This document shows, one piece after another, positions 16,141-25,274 of a stretch of DNA of 49,241 nucleotides (position 1 is the first letter of the stretch; every line of letters begins with the position of its first letter). The translations under genes and the position numbers were made by a program. Location: contig CAJUQT010000020.1 of assembly GCA_910588225.1 (NCBI GenBank), forward strand, positions 12,129 to 61,369. Direction: 5' to 3'. The stretch is from an uncultured Acetatifactor sp. GTDB lineage: Bacteria; Bacillota; Clostridia; Lachnospirales; Lachnospiraceae. A model generated the notes under the pieces. It was not told the origin of the DNA, did not search any database, and worked only from the letters and a program-made list of their open reading frames with translations.

Positions 16141-19100
16141 ATGAGTAAAGCAGTTAAGAAAAAGGCGAGAAGACTGAAGAGAACCATACGCAGGACATTG
16201 GGAACGCTGTTCCTGATATCCGCTCTTGTGGTGGCGGCGATTCCTGTGGATAATCTGCAGGCTTTCGGGGGAACAGGGGAGATTGCGGCTCCACGTGCAA
16301 GAACAGATACTGTTCGACCTCAAAGTGATGCTATTCCAACATTAGAAACAGATAAGAATGGCAGCTACCCTAAAATATATACAACAGAGGATACAAATCT
16401 GCAGTTTGCATATATACAGGAGAAGGCTACTACTGGTCAGGATGCACCGTGGGCTGTAGTTCTGGTAGGGTATAATAAAGGCTATGTCCAAAACGGGGTA
16501 TTAAATATTCCTGATACAGTGGATGCCTACAGGCAGTATACTTCAAATCAAGGACAAAGTTCAGGATATGTAGCAGTAGGCAGAAATGGGAACTTTTTGT
16601 TTTACCGGAATGCAGTCGAAAAAAGAGTTCCAAAAAATGATCCGAATAAACCGACACAGTATATTGAAAAACTTGAAGATATTACCGAAGAAAATATTGT
16701 ATACGAAAGATATTTAGTTGAGGATGGGGATTATCTTCCTTGTTATTTAAATGATAAAGCAGCATGGGAGGGGCTTAAGACAAGCAGAATTTATTATGAC
16801 ACCGGTCACCCAACAGGAGATGATGTCGCGGCAGAAAGCGGCCCGAATAGTAGGATATATCAAACGGTAGATGGACGCATAAATTTTCAGCGAATAACTA
16901 ATGTAGCAGTAAATTATATTTGTAATCAATGGTATAATGAGAGTACAGGAACATGGGAAAAAGTAACTGACCAAAATAAAGATAAAGGTCTTTTTGCAAA
17001 AACTTCTAATATTGTCACTTTGAGTCTGGGAAAATCGTTTAAGGGAATTGGCGATTATGCTTTTTATGGTTCAGGTATTACTAGTGTAGAGTTTCGTGGT
17101 TCGGAGGGCGGAAATGATGGCGGCAATGGTTTGAGTGTCATAGGGGAAGGGGCCTTTGAAGAGTGCATTCAGTTACAGTCTATTCCACTAAACGCTAACT
17201 GTCCGCTGAGCGCACTGGGAGCATTTGCTTTTAAAAAATGCAGATCTTTGACAGAGTTTTCTATGCCCTGGAGCGTGACCCAGATAGGTGATTCCGCATT
17301 TGAAGGCTGTGACGCGCTTCAGACGATTGACCTGTGCAGTGAGGGAAGCGACGGTACCGGCAGCGGCGTCAATAGACTGAGCAAAGTAGGATATGATGTA
17401 TTCAAAGGCTGCAGTGCTCTGCAGTCGGTAACTTTTCCGGATGGATGCAATGATGATGTTCCCATTTCCATATTTGAGGGCTGTTCCTCTCTGAGATATG
17501 TGTGCGCGAGAAGCAGCGATATGTCTTTTGTGGAAGAGCCGGGTGTCTATACCTATGAGCAGTTTAAAACTATGCTGGGTGAAGGAACCACGGTAAACGG
17601 CGAATTTTATTTTGAAGGCCAGGAAGGGTCTGATCTTCACCAAATGTGTAAAGACAACTGCTTTGCATTTAGTTACATCTATGACCGGGGCGGAAATTAT
17701 GCCCAAAAGGACCGTTACGAACTTACCATGGAGGATCCGGAAAGTACAGCAACGAATACTTTTGTGGTGACGTCAGCATATAACCTGTTTAGCTATACCC
17801 CCAATGGAAGCGTAAAATCTCTTACCATTCCGACGAAGATAGGTCCTTATGCCATCAAAACTATTGATCCGGGAGTATTCCAGAATCGCTGTACATTGGA
17901 GACAGTTCTCGTTTCCACCACAGTTGAGGGAATAGGAGAGAGAGCTTTCCAGGGGTGTCATAATCTGACGAATGTTATCTTTACAGATTTTACGCTGGAT
18001 TCCGGCGATAATATTACGATTGGTGCAAATGCGTTCTGGACTCAGAATTTTACAGGAAGCAGCCATGACTGCGGGGGACAGGTCGCGGATACAGACGGAG
18101 TTCCTGCAAAGGAACTGCATTTTACCGGTCCGATTTCATCCACGTTCGGCCCCTTCCAGTATGCCATGAGCAGTGGGGGAACTTACAACAGCGGCGAACA
18201 GAAGGACAGCTATATTACCTATTACAGCGGATGGCCGTCGAACCTTGAGATAAAATATAATCCGGACACCGGGCTGAGTGAGCTGGTGAACTTCCCAGCA
18301 CTGAGTGAGTTGAGTTCCTATAAGTCAGATACGTATAAATATCTGCATCTGCCGGGGGCGGAAGTAAATGCTGGTAAGACTGTATATGAAGCGGCAATGG
18401 AAAATGCTGCTGCTAATTACCCTGGTAGTATGACTCCAAATGAGAAGGAAGTTGCGGATGCAACAGTTAATCTGGTCATTCCCGAGGGAGTACAGTCGGT
18501 AAAAGAAGGGCTGATCAGAGAGAAGGGAGAAAAAGATCCCACTATAAGTAAGACAGTCACAGCCTACAGTCTGCTGGAAATCAAAGGCGGCGAGATTGAT
18601 GATACTGATCCTGACAGAGGAATTAAGAAAGGTACCGGAACGTTTGCAGGCTCCACCACTTTAACGGCAATTAAACTGCTACAGGGAACTACCGGTACGC
18701 CTGCGAAGATAGGCGACTATGCATTTCAGGATTGTACGTCCCTTACGGAGGTAACCATTTCGGCAGATTACACCACCATGGGGAAGGTGCCATTTTACGG
18801 GTGTGAAAAGCTTAGCTTTGTGAACTTTGACAACCATCCAAAGTTTGTCTGTGATGAGAAGTCCTTCATATATGAACTGGATGCCAATGGGAATCCTTAC
18901 AGTCTGATAGAGTGTCTGGAAGGCAAGAGTGCAAAAGATGTCAGCACATTGGATCTGGGAGAGGGAATCACGGAGATCAAGGAAGAGGCGTTCAGAGGCA
19001 GCAAGGTAAGAACAATTGATTTATCTGCCACTAATATTACTACAATTCCAAAGGGAGCTTTTGCCGAGACAGAGTCTCTGACTACTGTGACGTTTCCTGA

Positions 19101-21108
19101 AAGCCTCGCAATGATTGAAGATTTTGCCTTTGTCGGAAGTGCGGTAGATACATTTAATGTAAGATGTAAGAATCTGATGTGTGCGCCTAACGCCTTCTAT
19201 GGGGACAATAATGCCGGTGAATCTCAAAAGCACTTCGGAAAAGTAGATATGAGTAATCCACCTGAAGAAGTATGGTGGTATTATGCAGAAGGCGGAGAGG
19301 GTGCATATCGGGTCGGTAATGCACAGGGTTTTATTACCGAGGAGACAAAGTTCCCTTCCACTTACAATGTTTACTTTACCTATCGGGATGAAGAGGGGAA
19401 TCAGCAGGAAGTATATGCCGAGAACAGAGTTTCGGGAATGAATGAAGTGGTTTATCCTGAGATTCCACAGAATATAGTAGTGAACGGCCTTCCCCAGCGC
19501 TTTACAGAATGGAAGCTGGAAGTGGAGAAGGATACCTGGCATTTTACCGCACAGTATGGTTATATTACACATACTGTTACCTTCTGGGACAGCAAGGACG
19601 GCATGAAGGAAGTGTACCGCATGGAGATAGCGGATACGGGCAATGCCCTGGTGCTGGCGGCGGATATTGAAGAATTGTCTGCGATCATGAATGACAGTCG
19701 GTTCGTGGAGTGGGATTGCGAAGGGGATCTGACGAAAGTTACAGGTGATTACACTGCCGTCGCAAAGTATCGCCAGGAAGGTCAGTATATAGTAAAATAT
19801 ATGGCACGAAAAGGCAGTATCAGAGGAGAATGGCAGGTCTTCCAGACCATGACGGTAATGGGCGGCGAGAGTGCTCCTAATATTACCGGACCTTCGGGAA
19901 GTGAGTGGGCGGTAGAAGGATATACCTTTACCGGGTGGCTGGATCTTCCGACAAATATAAGCAGTGACGAGGTGGTTTACGCGTCTTATTTGCCGGGTTC
20001 CGGGGGGGATAATCCGGACAATCCGGACAATCCGGATAAGCCTGACAATCCGGATAAGCCTGACAATCCGGATAAGCCGGATAATCCGAACAATCCAGAC
20101 GACGGTAATAATAACAATAATAATGGCAATAACAACAATAATGGCAGCAATAATAATGGCAACAACAATAATAATAACGGAACGGGAAGCAGCAATACCG
20201 GAAGCAGCAACACTGCAACCCATACGCTGACTGTACAGGGAGGAAGCGGTTCCGGCAGTTATGCGCCCGGCACACAGATTATCATTACAGCCAACCCTCC
20301 GGCGAAGGGACAGGAGTTCAGCAGCTGGACGGTAAGCCCTGCGAATACAGTGGTCACGGATAAGACCATGTCTTCGGCAATTATTACAATGCCGAATAAT
20401 GATGTGGCAGTCATCGCCAACTATAAGGCGAAAACCAGTACCGGCACAGGTACAGGTACCGGCAACAGTTCCAATACCAACCGCCCAGGCAGCGGCACCG
20501 GTACTGTAAATAAGGGAAATACCGTTGTAATTGACAAGAACGGATTATCCAATACGGGAGTAGTGTCCGCAACGGTGAATGGCTCTTCTGACAACTTTAC
20601 AATAAAGGTGACAGAGAGCAGTGCGGCTACGGAGGCGATTCTGCGGGCTTTGCTGGCAGAGTATGGAAGTGTTGACAACATTAAGTATTTCCCCATGGAT
20701 ATTTCCCTGTATGATTCCACGGGAACAAAGCTGATCACAGATACCACAGGGTTGTCCGTGAGCATTACATTGCCTTTGCCGGATTCGCTGATTACTTATG
20801 CGGGGAATAACAAGGTGGCAGGGGTGGTAAATGATAAACTGGATAAACTGACCCCCCGATTTACGACGATTAACGGTGTGTCCTGTGTTACCTTTACGGC
20901 GGAACATTTCTCGCCTTATGTGATTTATGTGGATATTACCAATCTGTCTGACGGGACGATTTCCGACAATACACCCACTACCGGTGACGGCATTCATCCC
21001 AAATGGTTCCTGTCCATTGGATTGGCCTGTCTGTCCTTTGCAATGTTCATGGTGAAGGATAACAGGAAGAGTCCTAAAAAGAAGCAGAAGGCTGCGGTCA
21101 GAGCATAA
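16141..21108 (+). CDS. Giant BspA-like leucine-rich repeat surface protein with sorting signal
   Basis: A 1655-residue exported protein. A very basic N-terminus and hydrophobic stretch (about residues 20-38) form the signal peptide. LRR_5-type repeats of the form IGDYAF..C.SL..V.. occur around 290-480, 560-640 and 855-1010. Beta-rich InlB-like repeats follow at about 1075-1280. A Pro/Asp/Asn linker and poly-Asn tract (about 1285-1355) come next, then a bacterial-repeat domain (about 1360-1430), a Thr/Gly linker and a final domain. The C-terminus has TPTTGD (1611-1616), a hydrophobic segment and a basic tail, as in sortase substrates. BspA-like LRR proteins commonly mediate adhesion. The start follows AAAGGAG. 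The sortase at 12571 is the obvious candidate to anchor it. Confidence 0.85.
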   Translation: MSKAVKKKARRLKRTIRRTLGTLFLISALVVAAIPVDNLQAFGGTGEIAAPRARTDTVRPQSDAIPTLETDKNGSYPKIYTTEDTNLQFAYIQEKATTGQDAPWAVVLVGYNKGYVQNGVLNIPDTVDAYRQYTSNQGQSSGYVAVGRNGNFLFYRNAVEKRVPKNDPNKPTQYIEKLEDITEENIVYERYLVEDGDYLPCYLNDKAAWEGLKTSRIYYDTGHPTGDDVAAESGPNSRIYQTVDGRINFQRITNVAVNYICNQWYNESTGTWEKVTDQNKDKGLFAKTSNIVTLSLGKSFKGIGDYAFYGSGITSVEFRGSEGGNDGGNGLSVIGEGAFEECIQLQSIPLNANCPLSALGAFAFKKCRSLTEFSMPWSVTQIGDSAFEGCDALQTIDLCSEGSDGTGSGVNRLSKVGYDVFKGCSALQSVTFPDGCNDDVPISIFEGCSSLRYVCARSSDMSFVEEPGVYTYEQFKTMLGEGTTVNGEFYFEGQEGSDLHQMCKDNCFAFSYIYDRGGNYAQKDRYELTMEDPESTATNTFVVTSAYNLFSYTPNGSVKSLTIPTKIGPYAIKTIDPGVFQNRCTLETVLVSTTVEGIGERAFQGCHNLTNVIFTDFTLDSGDNITIGANAFWTQNFTGSSHDCGGQVADTDGVPAKELHFTGPISSTFGPFQYAMSSGGTYNSGEQKDSYITYYSGWPSNLEIKYNPDTGLSELVNFPALSELSSYKSDTYKYLHLPGAEVNAGKTVYEAAMENAAANYPGSMTPNEKEVADATVNLVIPEGVQSVKEGLIREKGEKDPTISKTVTAYSLLEIKGGEIDDTDPDRGIKKGTGTFAGSTTLTAIKLLQGTTGTPAKIGDYAFQDCTSLTEVTISADYTTMGKVPFYGCEKLSFVNFDNHPKFVCDEKSFIYELDANGNPYSLIECLEGKSAKDVSTLDLGEGITEIKEEAFRGSKVRTIDLSATNITTIPKGAFAETESLTTVTFPESLAMIEDFAFVGSAVDTFNVRCKNLMCAPNAFYGDNNAGESQKHFGKVDMSNPPEEVWWYYAEGGEGAYRVGNAQGFITEETKFPSTYNVYFTYRDEEGNQQEVYAENRVSGMNEVVYPEIPQNIVVNGLPQRFTEWKLEVEKDTWHFTAQYGYITHTVTFWDSKDGMKEVYRMEIADTGNALVLAADIEELSAIMNDSRFVEWDCEGDLTKVTGDYTAVAKYRQEGQYIVKYMARKGSIRGEWQVFQTMTVMGGESAPNITGPSGSEWAVEGYTFTGWLDLPTNISSDEVVYASYLPGSGGDNPDNPDNPDKPDNPDKPDNPDKPDNPNNPDDGNNNNNNGNNNNNGSNNNGNNNNNNGTGSSNTGSSNTATHTLTVQGGSGSGSYAPGTQIIITANPPAKGQEFSSWTVSPANTVVTDKTMSSAIITMPNNDVAVIANYKAKTSTGTGTGTGNSSNTNRPGSGTGTVNKGNTVVIDKNGLSNTGVVSATVNGSSDNFTIKVTESSAATEAILRALLAEYGSVDNIKYFPMDISLYDSTGTKLITDTTGLSVSITLPLPDSLITYAGNNKVAGVVNDKLDKLTPRFTTINGVSCVTFTAEHFSPYVIYVDITNLSDGTISDNTPTTGDGIHPKWFLSIGLACLSFAMFMVKDNRKSPKKKQKAAVRA
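20008..20180 (+). repeat. Low-complexity linker repeat in the LRR gene
   Basis: From 20011 a 9- and 18-bp tandem pattern (AATCCGGAC / AATCCGGATAAGCCTGAC) encodes NPDNPDKPD repeats. From about 20104 an AAT/AAC/GGC-rich tract encodes poly-Asn with Gly and Ser. Such tracts are prone to slippage and length variation between strains. They form a flexible wall-spanning stalk between the repeat domain and the C-terminal part. Confidence 0.8.
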
Positions 21109-21185
21109 TTAATTTCTTTTTGAAGGAAAAGGGGCAGCCGCTCAGCCGTTGGCCGGACTGCTGCGAAAGCCGAAAGGAAAGGCAT

Positions 21186-23228
21186 ATGAAGAGGAAAAAA
21201 CGTATTACAGGTGTCCTGATAATGGTGCTGACACTGATAATCATGTTGCTTCCTGTGTCGGAGGCAGATGCGGAAACATCTGCCTCCGATTTTAAAATGG
21301 AAGGCAGTACTCTGATAAAATATCGGGGTACGGAAAAAAATGTGACCATTCCCAATACTGTGGAAGTGATTGGGAAAAGCGCTTTTGAGGAGAATAAAAA
21401 TATAGAGCTTGTGGTGGTGCCGAATTCCGTTAAAAGAATAGAATCCTATGCTTTCTGGGGCTGTGATAATCTGGATACTGTTGTTCTGGGCAAGGGCCTG
21501 AGCGAGGTGGGAGATTATTCGTTTACAGGATGTAAGGGACTGGTACAGATGAGTGTGCCGTCTACAGTGTCTTCCATAGGGATTGAGGCTTTTGCAGATT
21601 GTGTGAATCTGAAGGATATCACGATTCCGCCGGAGACTCAGTATATTCATGAAACCTCTTTTGAGGGCTGCACAAAATTGATAATTCACGCGGAGACCGG
21701 CAGTGTGGCGGAACAATATGCAAAGGATTTCTATGAGCGGCAGAAGGAGATGCCGGGATACGAAGAGACTCCGGACGCTCAGCCCTCTGACCCTGGACAG
21801 GGGACGGAAACGCCGGCCCCGGATGTCTCGACGCCTGCGCCCGGCACGGAGGACCCTGCTCCCACGCAGCCTCCCGCACAGGAAGAGGGAAATGTACTGG
21901 GTTCTACACATATAGTGGGGAACAGAGCGGTCCTTTTTATGAATAATACGATTCCTACCGTATATGGAAACGACAAACCTCAGAACTCTGCGGCAGGTTT
22001 CACGGAAAGTCCGCCTGCAAACACGGCTTGGGGGGATTCCATTCCCAAATTCAGAATTGTGGACGGGAGAATCATTGCAGATGAGGCATATTATCGCTGC
22101 GGAGATTTAGGAGAGATATCACTGCCTGAAGGAATAGAGGAGGTGGGGCAGTTTTCTTTTGCGAGGAGTTCTGCCGTTTCTGTCGTGCTGCCGGAGGGGG
22201 TGAAGGAAATCGGATATGGTGCGTTTTACCATTGTGATGCTCTGGAAAAGGTTACCCTTCCTGATACGGTGATGTGTGTGGAGCCCAGAGCTTTTGAACA
22301 CACGCTGTGGGTGGAGAATTTCCTGAAGGGAAGCAGTGCGGACACGGCCGGGCATGGAGCCGCGGAAGATGACTTTCTGACAGAGGGAGGTGTGCTGATT
22401 GCCTATCGAGGGAATGCGGCGGAGGTGACAGTGCCGGCAGATGTGCGTGTTATTGCAGCAGAAGTATTTAAGGATCACACAGAGATAGAGAGTGTGTCAC
22501 TTCCGGACAGCCTGCGGGTAGTGGGAGAAGGAGCCTTTGAGGGCTGCGGTAATCTGGCCGGTCTGGACCTGGGAAACCATGTGGAGGAGATTAAGGACAG
22601 AGCTTTTCTGGGAAATGTCCTGGGAGAAGTAGTTCTGCCGGCATCGTTGAAAAAGATCGGCCTTCAGGCTTTTGGCAATGCCATTCTTACCTATGGGGCC
22701 AAAGAAGTAGAACGTACCTATGAGAGCTCTGCCACGAGGCTTTCCAATGTGGAATATCGGATTTTTAACAGAACAGATCCGCAGACACCCGGTGTGACCG
22801 TAAATGGACTGGAGGAGGCCTTCGGTTCCGGAGCAGATCTGTGGGAGGCAGCTTCCCTGGAAGGTGCTGACAGAAATTACACGCTGACTGTAAATAAGGC
22901 GGAGGATATCAGTGCCATGGAGAAGGCGTTTCAACGCGCTTTCAGCGCCGGCCTTCCGGAAAATATAAGTATCTATGATTTGACAATGACAGATGAGAGC
23001 GGAATACCCTTGTCAAAGCTGGGCAGTCAGGCGCTTACGGTAACGCTTCCTGTACCGGAGAATCTGAAAGGGCAAAATCTGAAATTGGTTACCCTGGACA
23101 GAAACGGGCAGCTGGAGATGCTTTCAGTGGAGCGCGTTTCCATAAACGGTGTGGAGGCATTTCAGTTTCGGATGAATAATGTATCCATGATCGGAGTGTG
23201 CGGGGTAGAGGATACGGATTTACGATAA
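21186..23228 (+). CDS. Secreted BspA-like leucine-rich repeat protein without wall anchor
   Basis: A 680-residue exported protein. The signal peptide is clear: a Lys/Arg start, a hydrophobic run ending in MLLPVSEADAE, and likely cleavage after about residue 28. LRR_5-type repeats span about residues 35-175 and again about 295-510, separated by a Pro/Thr/Glu linker (about 190-250). A C-terminal domain (about 560-675) resembles the final domain of the 16141 protein (ISIYDLTMTDESG versus ISLYDSTGTK; SINGVEAFQF versus TINGVSCVTF), but there is no sorting motif or final membrane segment. It is therefore probably released or held non-covalently. The start at 21186 is chosen for GAAAGGAAAGG upstream and the immediate signal peptide. 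It is 77 bp after the larger LRR gene and likely co-transcribed. Confidence 0.83.
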   Translation: MKRKKRITGVLIMVLTLIIMLLPVSEADAETSASDFKMEGSTLIKYRGTEKNVTIPNTVEVIGKSAFEENKNIELVVVPNSVKRIESYAFWGCDNLDTVVLGKGLSEVGDYSFTGCKGLVQMSVPSTVSSIGIEAFADCVNLKDITIPPETQYIHETSFEGCTKLIIHAETGSVAEQYAKDFYERQKEMPGYEETPDAQPSDPGQGTETPAPDVSTPAPGTEDPAPTQPPAQEEGNVLGSTHIVGNRAVLFMNNTIPTVYGNDKPQNSAAGFTESPPANTAWGDSIPKFRIVDGRIIADEAYYRCGDLGEISLPEGIEEVGQFSFARSSAVSVVLPEGVKEIGYGAFYHCDALEKVTLPDTVMCVEPRAFEHTLWVENFLKGSSADTAGHGAAEDDFLTEGGVLIAYRGNAAEVTVPADVRVIAAEVFKDHTEIESVSLPDSLRVVGEGAFEGCGNLAGLDLGNHVEEIKDRAFLGNVLGEVVLPASLKKIGLQAFGNAILTYGAKEVERTYESSATRLSNVEYRIFNRTDPQTPGVTVNGLEEAFGSGADLWEAASLEGADRNYTLTVNKAEDISAMEKAFQRAFSAGLPENISIYDLTMTDESGIPLSKLGSQALTVTLPVPENLKGQNLKLVTLDRNGQLEMLSVERVSINGVEAFQFRMNNVSMIGVCGVEDTDLR

Positions 23229-23277
23229 ACATCGATAGCCCGGCTGCCGGCACTATTATGAAAGCGAGGACAGGAAA

Positions 23278-24171
23278 ATGGAACTGGGAATCAGTACGGA
23301 CTTTGACAGAGAATTTGTGATGATTGAAGACAGAAAACGGAGTCTGGAGCAGATTGCCGCCGCAGGATTTTCTCATATACACTGGTGCTATGAGTGGGAC
23401 GGTGAGTACATATACGCCGTTTCGGAGATGAAGCAGATACGTGAATGGATGGATGAGTATGGCTTGAAGGCGAAATCACTTCATGCAAGCAAGGGAAGCT
23501 CCGGGGCAGGGGGTGCACGGATAAAAGGGCATTACCGGAAGGACTATACCTCATCATTGGAGCCCAACCGCATTGCGGGAGTAGAATTGATACAGAACCG
23601 GGTCGAGCTGGCACATATTATCGGCGCAGCGGAAATTGTGCTGCATATGTATCTTCCTTATGAAGAATTTGAGAGAAACCCGGATTATAAGGAAATATTT
23701 TACGGGCAGGTATATCGTTCTCTGGATGAGCTGATGCCGTTCTGTGCGGAAAGAAATGTGCGGATTTGTATCGAGAATCTGTTTGAGGCGCCGGGGGAGC
23801 TGCAGATAGAACAGTTTAACCGGTTATGCAGGCGTTATCCGGAATCGTTCCTGGGACTGTGCCTGGACACAGGACACGCCTATCTGGTATGGGGCAGGGA
23901 ATTTGTGGAGAAACTGGCAGTTCCCTTTCAGGACAGAATCTACTCTGTCCATCTGCATGACAATCGCGGCTGGGGAGACCGGCCGGGCTGCGGTGATGCC
24001 CATCGGATACCGGAGGATGCCGATTTTCCGTGGAAAGAATTGATGCCTGTATTATCCCGTTCGGCCTATGAAAATCCACTGGTGCTTGAGGTGAGCATGC
24101 AGGCGGGGGATGAGCCGGAAGAGTATCTGAAACGGGCATATGAAGCAGGGCAGCGGCTTTATCAGCTGTAA
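23278..24171 (+). CDS. Sugar phosphate isomerase/epimerase-like TIM-barrel protein
   Basis: A 297-residue xylose-isomerase-like / AP-endonuclease-2-like TIM barrel. Characteristic metal-site segments are ICIENLFEAPGE, LCLDTGHAYL and VHLHDNRG, with a late Glu in LVLEVSM. The family includes sugar isomerases, epimerases and related enzymes, and the substrate cannot be read from the sequence. Likely cytosolic. The start has GCGAGGACAGG upstream. It is 49 bp after the secreted LRR gene and ends 44 bp before a strong terminator, so it may be the last gene of that transcript. No transporter or kinase is adjacent to hint at a sugar. Confidence 0.75.
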   Translation: MELGISTDFDREFVMIEDRKRSLEQIAAAGFSHIHWCYEWDGEYIYAVSEMKQIREWMDEYGLKAKSLHASKGSSGAGGARIKGHYRKDYTSSLEPNRIAGVELIQNRVELAHIIGAAEIVLHMYLPYEEFERNPDYKEIFYGQVYRSLDELMPFCAERNVRICIENLFEAPGELQIEQFNRLCRRYPESFLGLCLDTGHAYLVWGREFVEKLAVPFQDRIYSVHLHDNRGWGDRPGCGDAHRIPEDADFPWKELMPVLSRSAYENPLVLEVSMQAGDEPEEYLKRAYEAGQRLYQL

Positions 24172-24215
24172 TGAGAGAGCGCAGAACTCTGATTATGCAT
24201 TATGAACATCAGAAC

Positions 24216-24258
24216 AATCCCGGCATACAATAAATTAATGTATATGCCGGGATTTTTT
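24216..24258 (+). terminator. Strong intrinsic terminator abutting the subtilase start
   Basis: AATCCCGGCATA (24216-24227) pairs perfectly with TATGCCGGGATT (24243-24254), followed by a T-run that ends at 24258. It is the best rho-independent terminator in the window. The likely start codon of the next gene is only four bases beyond the T-run. Confidence 0.9.
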
Positions 24259-24262
24259 GATT

Positions 24263-25171
24263 ATGCAGAGAGTGAGAAATATGACAGGGGCAAATCTGCC
24301 GGACGGGACAGATGGCCGGGGCGTGACAGCTGCCGTGCTGGATACGGGAATGAGCATGCACCCGGACTTGCTGGGCAGACCGGTGTGTTTTCGAGATTTT
24401 GTGGGACATAGAAATCTGATATATGATAATAACGGACATGGTACTCATGTGTGCGGAATTTTGTGCGGAAACGGGAGAATGTCGTCGGGAAGGTATCGTG
24501 GAATAGCACCGGGAGCCAGACTGGTGGTGGGGAAAGTCCTGGACGAAAAAGGGGACGGATCCACGGAAATTATGATAGAAGGAATGGATTGGATTCTGGA
24601 GGTTAAGCAGAAATATGAGATCAGGATTCTGAATATATCTGTGGGTATTGGAAGTCTGGAGGAACCGAAAAAGGAGAATGCGTTACATGAAAAAATCGAA
24701 GAATTATGGAGAAACGGGATTCTGGTAGTATGCGCCGCAGGGAATAAGGGTCCCGGGGAGGGGACAATTTCGGCTGTAGGGGGAGCGAAGGTATTGACGG
24801 TGGGATGTTATGACGGAAACTATGCGGCGGATAATCCTTCGAGATGCTCCCTGTACTCAGGAAGAGGAATTGCCGGAAGTTCTGTTCGTAAGCCGGATCT
24901 GGTGGCACCCGGCACGGACATTATTTCCTGTAATCTGAATGGGGCAGGAGGGTATGGCAGAGGCAGAAATCGGAACGCATATGTTGCGAAAAGTGGTACT
25001 TCCATGGCTACGCCTGTGGTGTCCGGGGCGGCGGCTCTGGCATTTCAGAAATATCCTGATATGAGCAACGAAGAATGCAGACAGAAACTGCTGTACACGG
25101 CGACGGACCTGGGACTTCCGTGGAATCAGCAGGGCTGGGGAATGGTGAATGTGGAGCGATTGCTGAACTGA
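24263..25171 (+). CDS. Small subtilisin-like serine protease (S8), probably intracellular
   Basis: A 302-residue S8 peptidase with the full catalytic triad: Asp in VLDTGMSMHPDL, His in NGHGTHVCGI and Ser in GTSMATPVVSG; the oxyanion Asn lies in CAAGNKGPG. There is no signal peptide and no prodomain, so it probably works in the cytosol, as other short clostridial subtilases do. The start is uncertain: ATG 24263 gives the family-like MQRVRNMTGA beginning but has no clear ribosome site, ATG 24281 is an alternative, and TTG 24257 falls inside the terminator T-run. A terminator directly upstream leaves no room for an ordinary promoter, which suggests read-through control. A hairpin overlaps its stop. 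Confidence 0.87.
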   Translation: MQRVRNMTGANLPDGTDGRGVTAAVLDTGMSMHPDLLGRPVCFRDFVGHRNLIYDNNGHGTHVCGILCGNGRMSSGRYRGIAPGARLVVGKVLDEKGDGSTEIMIEGMDWILEVKQKYEIRILNISVGIGSLEEPKKENALHEKIEELWRNGILVVCAAGNKGPGEGTISAVGGAKVLTVGCYDGNYAADNPSRCSLYSGRGIAGSSVRKPDLVAPGTDIISCNLNGAGGYGRGRNRNAYVAKSGTSMATPVVSGAAALAFQKYPDMSNEECRQKLLYTATDLGLPWNQQGWGMVNVERLLN

Positions 25172-25190
25172 TTTTCAGCAGCTTCTTTTT
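25161..25190 (+). terminator. Terminator overlapping the subtilase stop
   Basis: TGCTGAA (25161-25167) pairs with TTCAGCA (25174-25180) around the stop codon, then GCTTC and five T follow. It separates the subtilase from the citrate-synthase-like operon promoter that begins 10 bp further on. Confidence 0.6.
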
Positions 25191-25200
25191 GCAAAAAATA

Positions 25201-25229
25201 TTGACATAGCCCGTATTATTGTATACAAT
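25201..25229 (+). promoter_or_regulatory. Promoter of the citrate synthase-like/GntR/icd operon
   Basis: Consensus TTGACA (25201-25206), 17-bp spacer, TACAAT (25224-25229). The spacer and the -10 box are covered by the palindrome at 25209-25238, so repressor binding there would block RNA polymerase. Confidence 0.85.
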
Positions 25230-25238
25230 AATACGGGC
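25209..25238. promoter_or_regulatory. Perfect 30-bp palindromic operator, probable GntR/FCD site
   Basis: All 15 base pairs are symmetrical about 25223/25224. The half-site reads GCCCGTATTATTGTA, and the core is TTGTATACAA. GTATAC-centred palindromes are recognised by FCD-type GntR regulators such as E. coli UxuR (TTGGTATACCAA). The operon encodes exactly such a regulator at 26824-27522, so autoregulation is the natural reading. As RNA it could also form a hairpin, but it overlaps the -10 box, which points to DNA binding. Confidence 0.85.
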
Positions 25239-25274
25239 GCAGTGCTGTATTGATTGCCTGGTTGAAGGGATCAT

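Noticed and set aside
20008..20180. Short tandem repeats that could be taken for a CRISPR-like array
   Set aside because: The 9/18-bp periodicity lies in frame inside a long gene and encodes an NPD/Asn linker; there are no unique spacers and no cas genes.
19021..20223. A 400-codon minus-strand frame rich in Ile/Val/Arg in the LRR gene
   Set aside because: The apparent hydrophobic repeat is the antisense of the poly-Asn and NPD linker; not a membrane protein.
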